NCBI GenBank assembly: GCA_964636405.1
Contig: CAZWSI010000019.1
Coordinates: 1-41,206, forward strand
Origin: CAZKGE01 sp964636405
Lineage (GTDB): Bacteria; Bacillota; Clostridia; Christensenellales; CAG-138
DNA length: 41,206 nucleotides
Reading direction: 5' to 3'
This document shows, in pieces, positions 7,988 through 15,898 of this stretch. Each line of letters starts with the position of its first letter. Position 1 is the first letter of the stretch. The translations under genes and the position numbers were made by a program. The notes beneath the pieces are model-generated. The model was not told the DNA's origin. It ran no database searches and saw only the letters and a program-made list of their open reading frames with translations.

Positions 7988-8395
7988 TTATTCGTCTTCC
8001 GGCGTCTCCGCGTCATCTTCAAGAACGGGAATCTCCAGCTCGATGGGCGCGTTGCAGTTCGGGCAGATCAGGCCGTCCTCAGAATCGAGCATATCCTCGT
8101 CGAAATAGACCGTTTCACCGCAGCTCGGGCACACCGTTTCGACAAAATCGTTCTCATCGAAGCAATCGTCGCACTCGCCGTCGCACCCACACAGCTCGTC
8201 CAGCTCGTCGTAGATATCCTCCACGCAGTCGTTGAGATCGCTTAGCTGCTCGTCATGATCCTCCAGCGACTCGGCGATGGCGCCCAGCACATCGATGATG
8301 CCGCAAAGGAGCTTTCCGTCCCGCTCGTCCTCCCGAATGCCAAGCCCGTCCGCCAGTCCGTCCAGATAGGCAACCTTTTCCGTGATGTAGCTCAT
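7988..8395 (-). CDS. CD1247-type zinc-ribbon protein
   Basis: A 135-residue acidic protein matching the CD1247 N-terminal-domain family of Clostridia, whose function is not known. The start, SYITEKVAYLDGLADGLGI, is the family's recognition segment. It is followed by an acidic helical stretch (AESLEDHDEQLSDLNDCVED), a Cys cluster (CGCDGECDDCF), and a C-terminal zinc ribbon formed by CPSCGETV and CPNCNAPIEL. It is the last gene of an operon with the peptidase and efp, 36 bp after efp and before a clear terminator. Pairing with efp suggests a link to translation, but that is inference. Confidence 0.8.
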   Translation of the reverse strand: MSYITEKVAYLDGLADGLGIREDERDGKLLCGIIDVLGAIAESLEDHDEQLSDLNDCVEDIYDELDELCGCDGECDDCFDENDFVETVCPSCGETVYFDEDMLDSEDGLICPNCNAPIELEIPVLEDDAETPEDE

Positions 8396-8431
8396 AGTAT
8401 CCTCCGCAATTCTCTTGTCGATTAGGATGCG

Positions 8432-8989
8432 TCAGGCGCGCGCCATGTATTCGCCCGTGCGGGTATCCACCCGGATGCGGTCGCCTTCGTTTACAAAGAG
8501 CGGCACGTTCAGCTTGTAGCCCGTTTCAAGCGTGGCGGGCTTGGACGCGCCCGTGGCCGTATCGCCCTTCACGCCCGGCTCTGCGGACACGATGGTGAGC
8601 TCCACAAAGTTGGGCGCTTCCACCGAGAAGGGCTCGCCCTTGTAAAAGCGAACCTTTACGTTTTGGTTTTCCACGATAAAGTTGATGGCTTCCTCCACCT
8701 GATCGTGGTTGAGCGGAATCTGTTCGTAGGTTTCCACGTCCATAAAGTAATACAATTCGCCGTCGGCATACAGATACTGCATGTCCTTGGTCTCGATGTG
8801 CGCCGGCGGATACTTGTCCGTCGGGTTGAACGTACGCTCGAGCACAGCGCCCGTAATCACGTTCTTGAGCCGCGTGCGCACAAACGCCGCGCCCTTGCCG
8901 GGCTTGACGTGCTGGAAGTCCGCGATGGCCCAAACCTGTCCGTCAATCTCTACCGTTACGCCCTTGCGAAAATCGCCTGCCATGATCAT
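8432..8989 (-). CDS. efp: Translation elongation factor P
   Basis: EF-P rescues ribosomes stalled at polyproline. The protein has 185 residues, as expected, with three beta-barrel domains. The domain I loop VKPGKGAAFVRTRLKN carries the lysine that is the usual modification site. The C-terminal signature VNEGDRIRVDTRTGEYMARA is present. No EF-P modification enzyme is recognised next to it. GGAGGAAAC precedes the ATG; a second ATG two codons later is also possible. It is the second gene of the operon, 36 bp after the peptidase. Confidence 0.96.
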   Translation of the reverse strand: MIMAGDFRKGVTVEIDGQVWAIADFQHVKPGKGAAFVRTRLKNVITGAVLERTFNPTDKYPPAHIETKDMQYLYADGELYYFMDVETYEQIPLNHDQVEEAINFIVENQNVKVRFYKGEPFSVEAPNFVELTIVSAEPGVKGDTATGASKPATLETGYKLNVPLFVNEGDRIRVDTRTGEYMARA

Positions 8990-9025
8990 TAGCCAGTTTC
9001 CTCCGATACTTTATTCTCTGCCGCG

Positions 9026-10093
9026 TTAAAGGATCAACAGTTCCTTGGGAGTATGCACAAGATTCAGATGCCCCGTTTCGGTAAGCACGCAGCAGTCCTC
9101 TATGCGGACGCCGCCCTTTCCCTCAAGATAAATGCCCGGCTCGACCGTTACGGTCATGCCCGGCCGCAAAACGTCCTTGGAGGCCATGGACGCGGAGGGC
9201 GCTTCATGGATTTCCAACCCGAAGCCGTGCCCGAGGCCGTGGCCAAAGCAATCCCCATAACCCTTCGCGGCGATAAAGTCCCTTGCCGCCGCGTCGAGCG
9301 CCGCGCCCGAAACCCCGGGCTTGCACGCGTCGAGCGCGCGCTGCTGCGCTTCGCGTACGATATCGTAAACCCGTCTCAGTTCCTCGCTTATCTTGCCCAC
9401 GCCGAAGGTGCGGGTCATATCGGAGCGGTAGCCGCCGAAGGTGCAGCCAAAGTCCACCACCACAAGATCGCCCGCTTGCAGCTTACGTTCGCCCGGCACC
9501 GCGTGGCACATGGCCCCGTTCGGTCCCGAGCCCACGATGGGATCAAAGGAGGGTTCCTCGCTCCCAAGGAGCGAACAGGCATAGTTAAGCTCCGCCACGG
9601 CCTCCAGCTCCGTCATGCCGGGTTTGACCCTGGAGAGAAACGCGGCGTACGCCTGATCGGCAATGCTCTGCGCCTTTTGCAGGAGCGCGGTTTCATCCCC
9701 GGTTTTCACGAGCCGAAGCTCCGCAAGTTCGTTTCCAAAGGGCTTTAACGTGATTGGCAAAGCGCTGAAGCGCTTGTATTGCGAATAGCTCACCACGTCC
9801 TGCTCAAAGCCGCAGCTAGCGACATTCCGTTCGCCAAGCGCGTCGGCAAGGCGCTCGTAAAGATTGGTGCGGTTGATCTCCGTAATCGCGCAAAGGCCCC
9901 CGGTCTGCTCCTTTGCCTGAATCAGATAGCGAAAATCAGTAAAAAGCACCATGTCACGGAGCGTAACAAGGAGCGTTGCGTCGCAGCTAGTAAAGCCGCA
10001 AAGATACCGCATATTGACCGCGCTCGTTATAAGCACGGCGTCAAGTTTTTTTTCGTTCAGTTGCGCGCACAGCCGCGCAAGCCTTTCCCGCAT
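9026..10093 (-). CDS. M24-family Xaa-Pro aminopeptidase
   Basis: A metallopeptidase of 355 residues that removes an N-terminal residue before proline. It has an N-terminal creatinase-like domain (LDAVLITSAVNMRYLCGFTS). The C-terminal pita-bread domain carries the five metal ligands: DFGCTFGGYRSDMTRTF (two Asp), GHGLGHGFGLEIHEAP (His), TVTVEPGIYLEGKGG (Glu) and GVRIEDCCVL (Glu). I use the ATG at 10093 with GGGGG upstream rather than a GTG three codons earlier. The gene pair peptidase-efp is common in Bacillota. Confidence 0.93.
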   Translation of the reverse strand: MRERLARLCAQLNEKKLDAVLITSAVNMRYLCGFTSCDATLLVTLRDMVLFTDFRYLIQAKEQTGGLCAITEINRTNLYERLADALGERNVASCGFEQDVVSYSQYKRFSALPITLKPFGNELAELRLVKTGDETALLQKAQSIADQAYAAFLSRVKPGMTELEAVAELNYACSLLGSEEPSFDPIVGSGPNGAMCHAVPGERKLQAGDLVVVDFGCTFGGYRSDMTRTFGVGKISEELRRVYDIVREAQQRALDACKPGVSGAALDAAARDFIAAKGYGDCFGHGLGHGFGLEIHEAPSASMASKDVLRPGMTVTVEPGIYLEGKGGVRIEDCCVLTETGHLNLVHTPKELLIL

Positions 10094-10116
10094 GTTCCGC
10101 ACCCCCTAACCTAGGT

Positions 10117-10146
10117 ATTCTAGCATAGACGCCCGGCTCTCCACAA
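10117..10146 (-). promoter_or_regulatory. Promoter of the peptidase-efp operon
   Basis: Minus strand TTGTGG (10141-10146), 18-bp spacer, TAGAAT (10117-10122), with an extended TGC before the -10 box. The peptidase start codon lies about 25 bp downstream. Confidence 0.5.
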
Positions 10147-10149
10147 GAG

Positions 10150-11634
10150 TTAATTGTGATAGAGCTTTTTTGTCTGATAGACGGGTTCGCAGGTGAAATT
10201 GACGCCCAGCTTGCGGTAGATCGTCGAGTCCACGTGCGCCAGAATAACGGTGGAATGCGCCTCGCATCCGGCCAGCTTGGGAAGCTGCTGCAACGCAAGC
10301 GCCGCCGTGGGGTTCGTCGCGGCGCAGATGGAGAGCGCAAGCAGGATTTCATCGCTGTGCAGGCGGGGATTGTGGCTGCCGAGCTGCTGCGTTTTCAGCT
10401 TGGCAATGGGCTCGATCACCACCGGCGAAAGCAGATCGATATCGTCGTGTATGCCGCCCAGCACCTTGAGCGCGTTGAGCAGCGCAGCGGAGCATGCGCC
10501 CAGCAGCTTGGAATTCTTGCCCGTGATGATGCGGCCGCCGTCAAGCTCGATGGCGAAGGCCGGGCCGTCGGTCTGCGCGGCCTTTTGGAGCGCGGCGGCG
10601 ATGACGGGCCTGTCCTCCGGGGTTGTGCCCGCTTTGTTCATAATCAGCTCCGCCTTGATCTCCTGCTCCTTGCCGCATATGCCGCGGCGGCAGGCGCACT
10701 GGGCCTGATAATAGCGGCGGATGATCTCCCGCCGGGCGGCTGTTTGCACGGCCCCGTCGTCGGTAATGCAGTATCCGGCCATGTTCACGCCCATGTCCGT
10801 GGGCGATTTATACGGCGAGCTGCCGGAAATGCTCTCGAAAATCGCGTTGAGCACCGGGAACGACTCCACATCCCGGTTGTAGTTGACGGTGGTCACGCCG
10901 TATGCGTCCAGATGGAAGGGGTCGATCATGTTTACATCGTCAAGATCCGTAGTGGCCGCTTCGTACGCCAGATTGACCGGATGCTTGAGCGCAAGGTTCC
11001 AGATGGGAAAGGTTTCAAACTTGGCGTAGCCCGCGCTGATGCCGTTGCGGTTATCGTGATAAAGCTGGCTGAGGCACACGGCAAGCTTTCCGCTGCCGGG
11101 GCCGGGCGCGGTGACGACGACCAGCTTGCGGCTCGTTTCTATATAGTCGTTTTTGCCGAAGCCATTTTGGCTCACGATATAGGGCACGCTCGTGGGATAG
11201 CCGTCGATGGGATAATGCCTGTATACGCGCACGCCGAGCGCCTCAAGGCGCTGCGCGAACGCGTCGGCGGCGGCCTGCCCGCAATAGCGCGTAATGACCA
11301 CGCCCGATACCAGAAGCCCGTTTGCGCGGAACGCGTCGATGAGGCGCAATGTTTCGTTATCGTAGGCAATGTCGAGATCGTTTCGCACCTTGTTGCGCTC
11401 AATGTCGCCCGCGTGAATGGCAAGGAGGATTTCCGCCTCGTCGGACAGCTCCTTGAGCATGTTGATCTTGGAATCCGGCAAAAAACCGGGCAGCACACGC
11501 GCGGCGTGATAATCGTCGAACAGCTTGCCGCCGAATTCGAGATAGAGCTTGTCGCCAAACTGCTCGATGCGCTCGCGGATACGGTCCGACTGCATGCGTA
11601 CGTATTTGTCGTTGTCAAATCCTAGCTTATTCAT
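10150..11634 (-). CDS. DUF1846 / UPF0371 family protein
   Basis: A 494-residue cytosolic protein of the DUF1846 family, common in Bacillota and without an established reaction. Family features are the start KLGFDNDKYVRMQSDRIRER, the loop VVVTAPGPGSGKLAVCLSQ (a nucleotide-binding-like glycine loop) and the SHNPRLHSDEILLALSICAA segment near the C-terminus. The loop suggests phosphate or nucleotide binding. The ATG at 11634 lies only 7 bases after a -10 hexamer and has no clear ribosome site, so the message may be leaderless. It is a single-gene unit between the peptidase operon and kamA. Confidence 0.9.
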   Translation of the reverse strand: MNKLGFDNDKYVRMQSDRIRERIEQFGDKLYLEFGGKLFDDYHAARVLPGFLPDSKINMLKELSDEAEILLAIHAGDIERNKVRNDLDIAYDNETLRLIDAFRANGLLVSGVVITRYCGQAAADAFAQRLEALGVRVYRHYPIDGYPTSVPYIVSQNGFGKNDYIETSRKLVVVTAPGPGSGKLAVCLSQLYHDNRNGISAGYAKFETFPIWNLALKHPVNLAYEAATTDLDDVNMIDPFHLDAYGVTTVNYNRDVESFPVLNAIFESISGSSPYKSPTDMGVNMAGYCITDDGAVQTAARREIIRRYYQAQCACRRGICGKEQEIKAELIMNKAGTTPEDRPVIAAALQKAAQTDGPAFAIELDGGRIITGKNSKLLGACSAALLNALKVLGGIHDDIDLLSPVVIEPIAKLKTQQLGSHNPRLHSDEILLALSICAATNPTAALALQQLPKLAGCEAHSTVILAHVDSTIYRKLGVNFTCEPVYQTKKLYHN

Positions 11635-11641
11635 GCAGAAG

Positions 11642-11671
11642 AGTATATCACCCGGCCCGGTGGTTCCGCAA
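11642..11671 (-). promoter_or_regulatory. Promoter giving an apparently leaderless mRNA
   Basis: Minus strand TTGCGG (11666-11671), 18-bp spacer and TATACT (11642-11647), with TGA before it as an extended -10. Transcription would start 6-8 bases on, almost exactly at the ATG of the DUF1846 gene (11632-11634). Confidence 0.5.
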
Positions 11672-11874
11672 GGGAAAGGCAAGGAACCTGACGGGAATTG
11701 TTCAATTTTCGCTTATTAAGGAGGGTCGCCCTTTCGCATAAGACGCGGCGCGCACATCGATAAGCGGCAAATGAGCGCCGCGGAGCATGGCAGTCCCCCG
11801 CCCGCCCCGCGCGATCATTTCGTACCCCGTTTCTTTCCGGCCTTTCGCGATTTTGCGCAACCCGACCGTATGGG

Positions 11875-12957
11875 TTAATGGGGCAGCCAACAATCCGTAT
11901 CCGATATGGCTTCCATAAAGAGGCGGCCGTGATTTTGCCGCGCCTTGGCCTGATGGTATTTAAACACCATTTGCCCGTCCTCCGTTTTGCCGAGAATCTC
12001 AATTTTGCCCGTGTGGTGGCTCATCACATAGCGGAAACGCTTGGAATAGCCGGAAAGCTGCGCCTTGGCTCCCTCCACAATGTCGTAAGCCTCCTTAAGC
12101 GGCACTTGAAAAAGCGATTTTACCCCAGCGGTGGGACGGCACTGGAAGAGATAGTACGGCGTGATGCCAAAGCTCGTAAGCCCGCGCATGAGCGCCGCGA
12201 GCGTTTCGGGCTTGTCGTTTACGCCCCTAAGCAGCACGGTTTGGTTGTGCAAGATCACGTCCGCCGCGCGGAGCGCGTCTACAGCGCGCCTGGCCTCCGG
12301 CGTGAGCTCGCGCGGGTGATTGAACTGCGTGCTGAAATACAGCTTCTTTTTCTTGGAATACCTGAAAAAAATCTCGAGCAGCCCCGTGTCCTCGTAGATG
12401 CGCTGCGGGAACACCACCGGCACGCGGCTTCCAAAACGAATCATCGTCAGCCGGTCGATGGCGCACAGGCGGCGGAGGTATTCCTCGAGGACGGCATTGC
12501 TGTTGAGCAGCGCGTCGCCGCCGGTAATCAGCACGTTGGTAATCTCGTCGTGGGCGCCGATATACGCCACCGCGTCGTCCAGCGTATGGGCAATTTCCTC
12601 GTTTGATACGCCGGTGAGGCGCTTGCGAAAGCAGTGTCGGCAATAAACGGCGCAGAGGTTGGTGGAAAGGATGAGCGCGGTCGGTCCATACTTGTGCTGC
12701 ACGCCCGTGGTCTTGGTGTTGGACGCTTCGCCGCTCGTATCCGCCGTGCCGCCGCTTTTCAGCTCCGCCGCAGAAGGAATGCACATCCTCCGTATGGGGT
12801 CCTCCGGGTCCTGTTTGTCAATCAGCGACGCATAATAACGCGTAACCGACATGGGATACTCCGTGGTCACGCGCCTGAGCGTTTCAAGATCGGTCTCGCC
12901 GGAAAACAACTCCGCCGGGTCCGTAAGGTTGTGTTTCAATTCTTCCTGCCAATTCAT
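11875..12957 (-). CDS. KamA-family radical SAM / PLP aminomutase-like enzyme
   Basis: A 360-residue member of the lysine 2,3-aminomutase family, which moves an amino group using S-adenosylmethionine, an iron-sulfur cluster and PLP. The radical SAM cluster motif is CAVYCRHC (Cys102, 106, 109), followed by ITGGDALL, a SAM-binding glycine motif. HNQTVLLRGVND and YYLFQCRPTAG match the barrel of the family. Near the C-terminus, SHHTGKIEI stands where lysine aminomutase has its PLP-lysine motif, so the PLP lysine seems kept. The protein is shorter than true lysine aminomutase (about 416), so the substrate may differ. The start at 12957 has AAAGGAG upstream. Confidence 0.85.
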   Translation of the reverse strand: MNWQEELKHNLTDPAELFSGETDLETLRRVTTEYPMSVTRYYASLIDKQDPEDPIRRMCIPSAAELKSGGTADTSGEASNTKTTGVQHKYGPTALILSTNLCAVYCRHCFRKRLTGVSNEEIAHTLDDAVAYIGAHDEITNVLITGGDALLNSNAVLEEYLRRLCAIDRLTMIRFGSRVPVVFPQRIYEDTGLLEIFFRYSKKKKLYFSTQFNHPRELTPEARRAVDALRAADVILHNQTVLLRGVNDKPETLAALMRGLTSFGITPYYLFQCRPTAGVKSLFQVPLKEAYDIVEGAKAQLSGYSKRFRYVMSHHTGKIEILGKTEDGQMVFKYHQAKARQNHGRLFMEAISDTDCWLPH

Positions 12958-13103
12958 ATGCTGCTCCTTTCTTTGCTCATTCCTTTTGAATGAAAACCGT
13001 ATTGATAACGCCCGGCGCTTAAAAAGATACACTTGCTGCGTTTACATGGCGTCCCAAGAAAGACTGTATGTAAAAAGATGCCGAACAGATTAATGTTTTT
13101 ATT

Positions 13104-13132
13104 ATTATAATAAGTATGTTTCGGTAAAACAA
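13104..13132 (-). promoter_or_regulatory. Promoter of kamA
   Basis: Minus strand TTGTTT (13127-13132), 17-bp spacer, TATAAT (13104-13109). The -10 is a perfect consensus in a strongly AT-rich context. Confidence 0.65.
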
Positions 13133-13263
13133 GGTAAAGCATTTGTCGCATTTGTGAAAATAAGCAGGAATTATGCCATATTTCTAATTTCGGGCACTCA
13201 GAATCCGACGCATGCCTAAATGGCGGCACGCGCCATGGGTTGAAGTTATATGCAAAAGAAAAA

Positions 13264-13289
13264 GCCGGGCCCGACGTGGCAGACCCGGC
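13264..13289 (-). terminator. Terminator after the cyclase gene
   Basis: Stem GCCGGG...CCCGGC followed on the minus strand by TTTTTC, about 25 bp after the cyclase stop. Confidence 0.75.
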
Positions 13290-13314
13290 GCAACGCGAAT
13301 AATGGTGAGGGGCG

Positions 13315-14067
13315 CTATTCCGCAATAGCCCAAACCCGGGCGGGAAGGCCCGTCGCGCCGCAGATATTGGGATACGAAGCCAGCAGGATCGCGCCCGCCG
13401 GCGGCACCTGATCAAGATTGCACAGCACCTCAACCTGCAGCTTGCCCTGCGCGAGCACATAGCGCTCGCAGGCAAGATCGCCCGCTGCGGCCGCGACAGC
13501 GGAAGCGTCCGTATCCAGCGCCTCATGGCCGTTTGCGGCGGCGGCGCGCACCTCATAAATATACTGGAGCGCCTCGAGCGACCAGCCGGGGAAATTCTCG
13601 CTCCCGTCCGCCGCCGTGCCGGAGAGCGCCTCCATATCCGGCCAGCGCTTGGACCAGCCCGTGTAGAGCGCGACAAACGCGCCGTCCGGGATTGGGCCGT
13701 ATTGTGCCTCGTAGGCCTTGATATCCTCGACCGTCACAGCGTAGCAGGGGTCTTGGGCGACCTTTTGCGTAAGATCGATTACGCAAAGCGGAAAGACCAG
13801 ATCGCACGCGGAATAACGCTCCGAAAGCGCGCCTCCCTTCACAAAATGCCCCGGGAAATCGATATGCGTGCCGAACTGCCCCGGGAACTTGAAGGTTTGA
13901 ATCAGGCAATCGAGCTGCGGCATGCCCCAATCGTAAACGGTTTTTGCCAGCTCCACGGAGCCGTCCGGTATTCCGCTCCAATAGGGGCTGTCGTTATCCA
14001 GCGGATGTGAAAGCTCGATCCAGCGAAGCTTGCGCGCAAGTTTGAGATCGTCCCAAAGCTTATACAT
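13315..14067 (-). CDS. Cyclase-family protein (kynurenine formamidase-like metal hydrolase)
   Basis: A 250-residue member of the cyclase family, which includes kynurenine formamidase and related metal-dependent amide hydrolases. The diagnostic metal motif HxGTHxDxPxH appears as GQFGTHIDFPGHF; its first His is replaced by Gln in this copy. IELSHPLDNDSPYW matches the N-terminal strand. The true start is the ATG at 14067 behind GGGAGGGAAAC; upstream in-frame codons run through the promoter. It is a single-gene unit with its own promoter, two dyads and terminator, so it appears separately regulated. The substrate is unknown. Confidence 0.8.
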   Translation of the reverse strand: MYKLWDDLKLARKLRWIELSHPLDNDSPYWSGIPDGSVELAKTVYDWGMPQLDCLIQTFKFPGQFGTHIDFPGHFVKGGALSERYSACDLVFPLCVIDLTQKVAQDPCYAVTVEDIKAYEAQYGPIPDGAFVALYTGWSKRWPDMEALSGTAADGSENFPGWSLEALQYIYEVRAAAANGHEALDTDASAVAAAAGDLACERYVLAQGKLQVEVLCNLDQVPPAGAILLASYPNICGATGLPARVWAIAE

Positions 14068-14088
14068 GTGTTTCCCTCCCCGTTCTCC

Positions 14089-14129
14089 ATCAACTAAAAT
14101 TTTGTTGATTATACCATAAACGTGTATGG
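14089..14129 (-). promoter_or_regulatory. Cyclase promoter with two operator-like dyads
   Basis: A consensus extended -10 (TGG then TATAAT, 14108-14113) is flanked by two inverted repeats: CCATANACGTNTATGG at 14114-14129, filling the spacer, and ATCAAC...GTTGAT at 14089-14109, overlapping the -10 and start site. The -35 is weak. Such placement suggests repression by one or two DNA-binding proteins. Confidence 0.5.
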
Positions 14130-14174
14130 AAATACATAAATCTTGCACATGAATTTTCCTGCGCGCGTAAAAAT

Positions 14175-14203
14175 GCCCGGCCACGCGGAGCGGCGGGCCG
14201 GGC
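14175..14203 (-). terminator. Terminator after spoIIID
   Basis: Stem GCCCGGC...GCCGGGC followed by ATTTTTA on the minus strand, about 90 bp after the spoIIID stop. Confidence 0.65.
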
Positions 14204-14291
14204 TGAAACCAAAAATGCTCACGTTCACCAATTTGCAGGGCGGGCTTAGACGAATACGCGCCGCTTTTCCCTTTTCGGCGCATGCTTTCGT

Positions 14292-14540
14292 TTATGCGCC
14301 CCGGTATTTTCGGTAGGTCGCCTGACCGCCGCGAATATGGCGCTCGGCTTTGTTTTTGTCCAGTATTTCCCGCACCTGCTTGGCCAAGGCCGGGTTTAGA
14401 TAGAGCAGCCGCTCCGAAACATCCTTGTGCACCGTGCTTTTGCTGATGGAAAAGCGCCGCGCAGCCTCACGCACGGTCGCGCCGTTTTCCACAATGTACG
14501 CGGCCGTTTGACAGATCCGTTCCTCGATATAGTCCCGCAC
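14292..14540 (-). CDS. spoIIID: Sporulation transcriptional regulator SpoIIID
   Basis: A small DNA-binding protein of 82 residues that directs mother-cell gene expression during sporulation. The family sequence is clear: VRDYIEERICQTAAYIVENG, the helix-turn-helix TVREAARRFSISKSTVHKDV, and the tail KNKAERHIRGGQATYRKY. The start is the GTG at 14540, since GGGGGG lies 8 bases upstream and the family begins with this VRDYIEER block. It indicates a spore-forming lineage; some non-sporulating relatives also keep the gene. Confidence 0.95.
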   Translation of the reverse strand: MRDYIEERICQTAAYIVENGATVREAARRFSISKSTVHKDVSERLLYLNPALAKQVREILDKNKAERHIRGGQATYRKYRGA

Positions 14541-14621
14541 CCTGTTTCCCCCCATCGAAGCGTTTGTACAGCATACTCGATTTTGCGGAGAAAGATGCGT
14601 GAAATGCGTGAGCCGCCGCCT

Positions 14622-15659
14622 TTACGAAGGAGAAGGCGAATGCGGGGGAACGGCGCTTCCGCCAGGTATGATTGCGGGGAGAAAAAGCTTGTGCTCGACG
14701 GGCGGAGGCGCGTCTTTCGCGTTGATGCGCATAACGAGCTGGCGCACGGCCTCGCGCGCAATATCCTCCACGGGCTGGAACACGGAGGTGAGCGGCGGCG
14801 AGACAAGCCTGCAATACAGCGTCGCATCGAAGCCCATGACGGAAAGCGCGCCCGGAATATCCACGCCCAGCTCGCGCGCGGCCTGATAGATCCCAAACGC
14901 CATGAGGTCGTTGCCCGCAAAGACGGCGGTTGCCTTCTGCGCAAGCAGGGGCTTGAGCGCGTGATAGCCGCCGTCGATTTGGTAATCGCCCACGATCAGC
15001 AAGGCTTCGTCGCAGGGCACGCCCGCTTCGGCAAGCGCCGCCTTGTAGCCGCGCACACGCTCGCAGGAGGTTTGCAGCGACCTTGGGCCGGTGACGCAGC
15101 CGATGCGACGGTGACCCAATGCAAGCAGATGCTTTGTGCCGAGATAACCGCCCTGAAAATGATCGAGCATGACGGTGGTTACGCGCGGATCGCCGCAATA
15201 CCGATCGACCATGACGAAGGGCACATGATTGCCGAACAGATAATCCAGCGCGGGCCCTTCCGTATCCGTGCCGCTGCCGTCGGATTTTGCAAGGAGCACG
15301 CCGTCCACGCCGCTGTCGGTAAACACCTGGATATATTCCGTATCGCGCGCGGGATCGTTTTGCGAATTGCCGAGAATGAGACTGTAGCCGCAGCGGCGCG
15401 CCTCGTTTTCAATTTCACGGCCAAGCCGGGCAAAAAACTGATTGCTGCTGTCCGGCACAATCAGGCCGAGGATATTGGAGCGCCGCGTAACAAGGCTTAC
15501 CGCAAGGCGGTTGGGCCGATAGTTCAGTTCCCTTGCCGCAAGCAGCACCTTCTCCCGCGTGACGAGCGGGATCTCACCGTCCTTGTTGTTGAGCACGAGC
15601 GAAACCGTGGATATGGAAAAACCGGAAAGCTTCGCAACGTCCTTTATGGTCGGCCGCAT
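14622..15659 (-). CDS. LacI-family transcriptional regulator (galactan locus, downstream copy)
   Basis: A 345-residue LacI/GalR repressor. The N-terminal DNA-binding domain is PTIKDVAKLSGFSISTVSLV with the hinge LNYRPNRLAVSLVTRR. A periplasmic-binding-protein-like sensor domain follows (ILGLIVPDSSNQFFARLGRE, AVFAGNDLMAFGIYQAAREL). The start is the ATG at 15659, with GGAGGCGAAC upstream. It lies just after the MalEFG operon on the same strand but has its own promoter, so it probably controls the galactan genes and perhaps itself. The effector sugar is not known. Confidence 0.93.
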   Translation of the reverse strand: MRPTIKDVAKLSGFSISTVSLVLNNKDGEIPLVTREKVLLAARELNYRPNRLAVSLVTRRSNILGLIVPDSSNQFFARLGREIENEARRCGYSLILGNSQNDPARDTEYIQVFTDSGVDGVLLAKSDGSGTDTEGPALDYLFGNHVPFVMVDRYCGDPRVTTVMLDHFQGGYLGTKHLLALGHRRIGCVTGPRSLQTSCERVRGYKAALAEAGVPCDEALLIVGDYQIDGGYHALKPLLAQKATAVFAGNDLMAFGIYQAARELGVDIPGALSVMGFDATLYCRLVSPPLTSVFQPVEDIAREAVRQLVMRINAKDAPPPVEHKLFLPAIIPGGSAVPPHSPSPS

Positions 15660-15693
15660 GTTCGCCTCCGAATGCAAGATTTGTATAAAAGTA

Positions 15694-15722
15694 AGTTTAT
15701 TCCATTTCGTAAACGATTGCAA
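15694..15722 (-). promoter_or_regulatory. Promoter of the LacI gene with a dyad in the spacer
   Basis: Minus strand TTGCAA (15717-15722), 17-bp spacer, TAAACT (15694-15699). The spacer contains the short dyad TCGTTTACGA (15707-15716), the kind of site a LacI-family repressor may use. TGCATTATGCA lies just upstream. Confidence 0.5.
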
Positions 15723-15842
15723 TGCATAATGCACGTTTTTTGGGGAAAAACCACAAATTTGTGCAACATTTCCTGCACGTATCTGCCTGTAACGCGTAGG
15801 GCGCCTCCAATCACCGGGCATAAACCCGGAATAAAGAAGAAA

Positions 15843-15867
15843 GCCAGAGGGGCCGCGGCCCCTTGGC
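15843..15867 (-). terminator. Terminator of the galactan transport operon
   Basis: Stem GCC..GGGGCC and GGCCCC..GGC, followed on the minus strand by TTTCTTCTTT, about 30 bp after the malG stop. Confidence 0.75.
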
Positions 15868-15898
15868 AATCTTCCGAGGTCTTTTTCTTGAAGGCGGG

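Larger units (their letters stand above)
12958..13314. other. Intergenic region between the cyclase gene and kamA
   Basis: A 357-bp stretch without a gene. It holds the terminator of the cyclase (13264-13289), an AT-rich kamA promoter (13104-13132) and a leader of about 140 nt before kamA. I see no riboswitch that I can name in the leader. Confidence 0.5.

Noticed and set aside
11702..11818. Possible 38-codon protein between kamA and the DUF1846 gene
   Set aside because: The ribosome site is weak and no family is recognised; it is too short to support from sequence alone.
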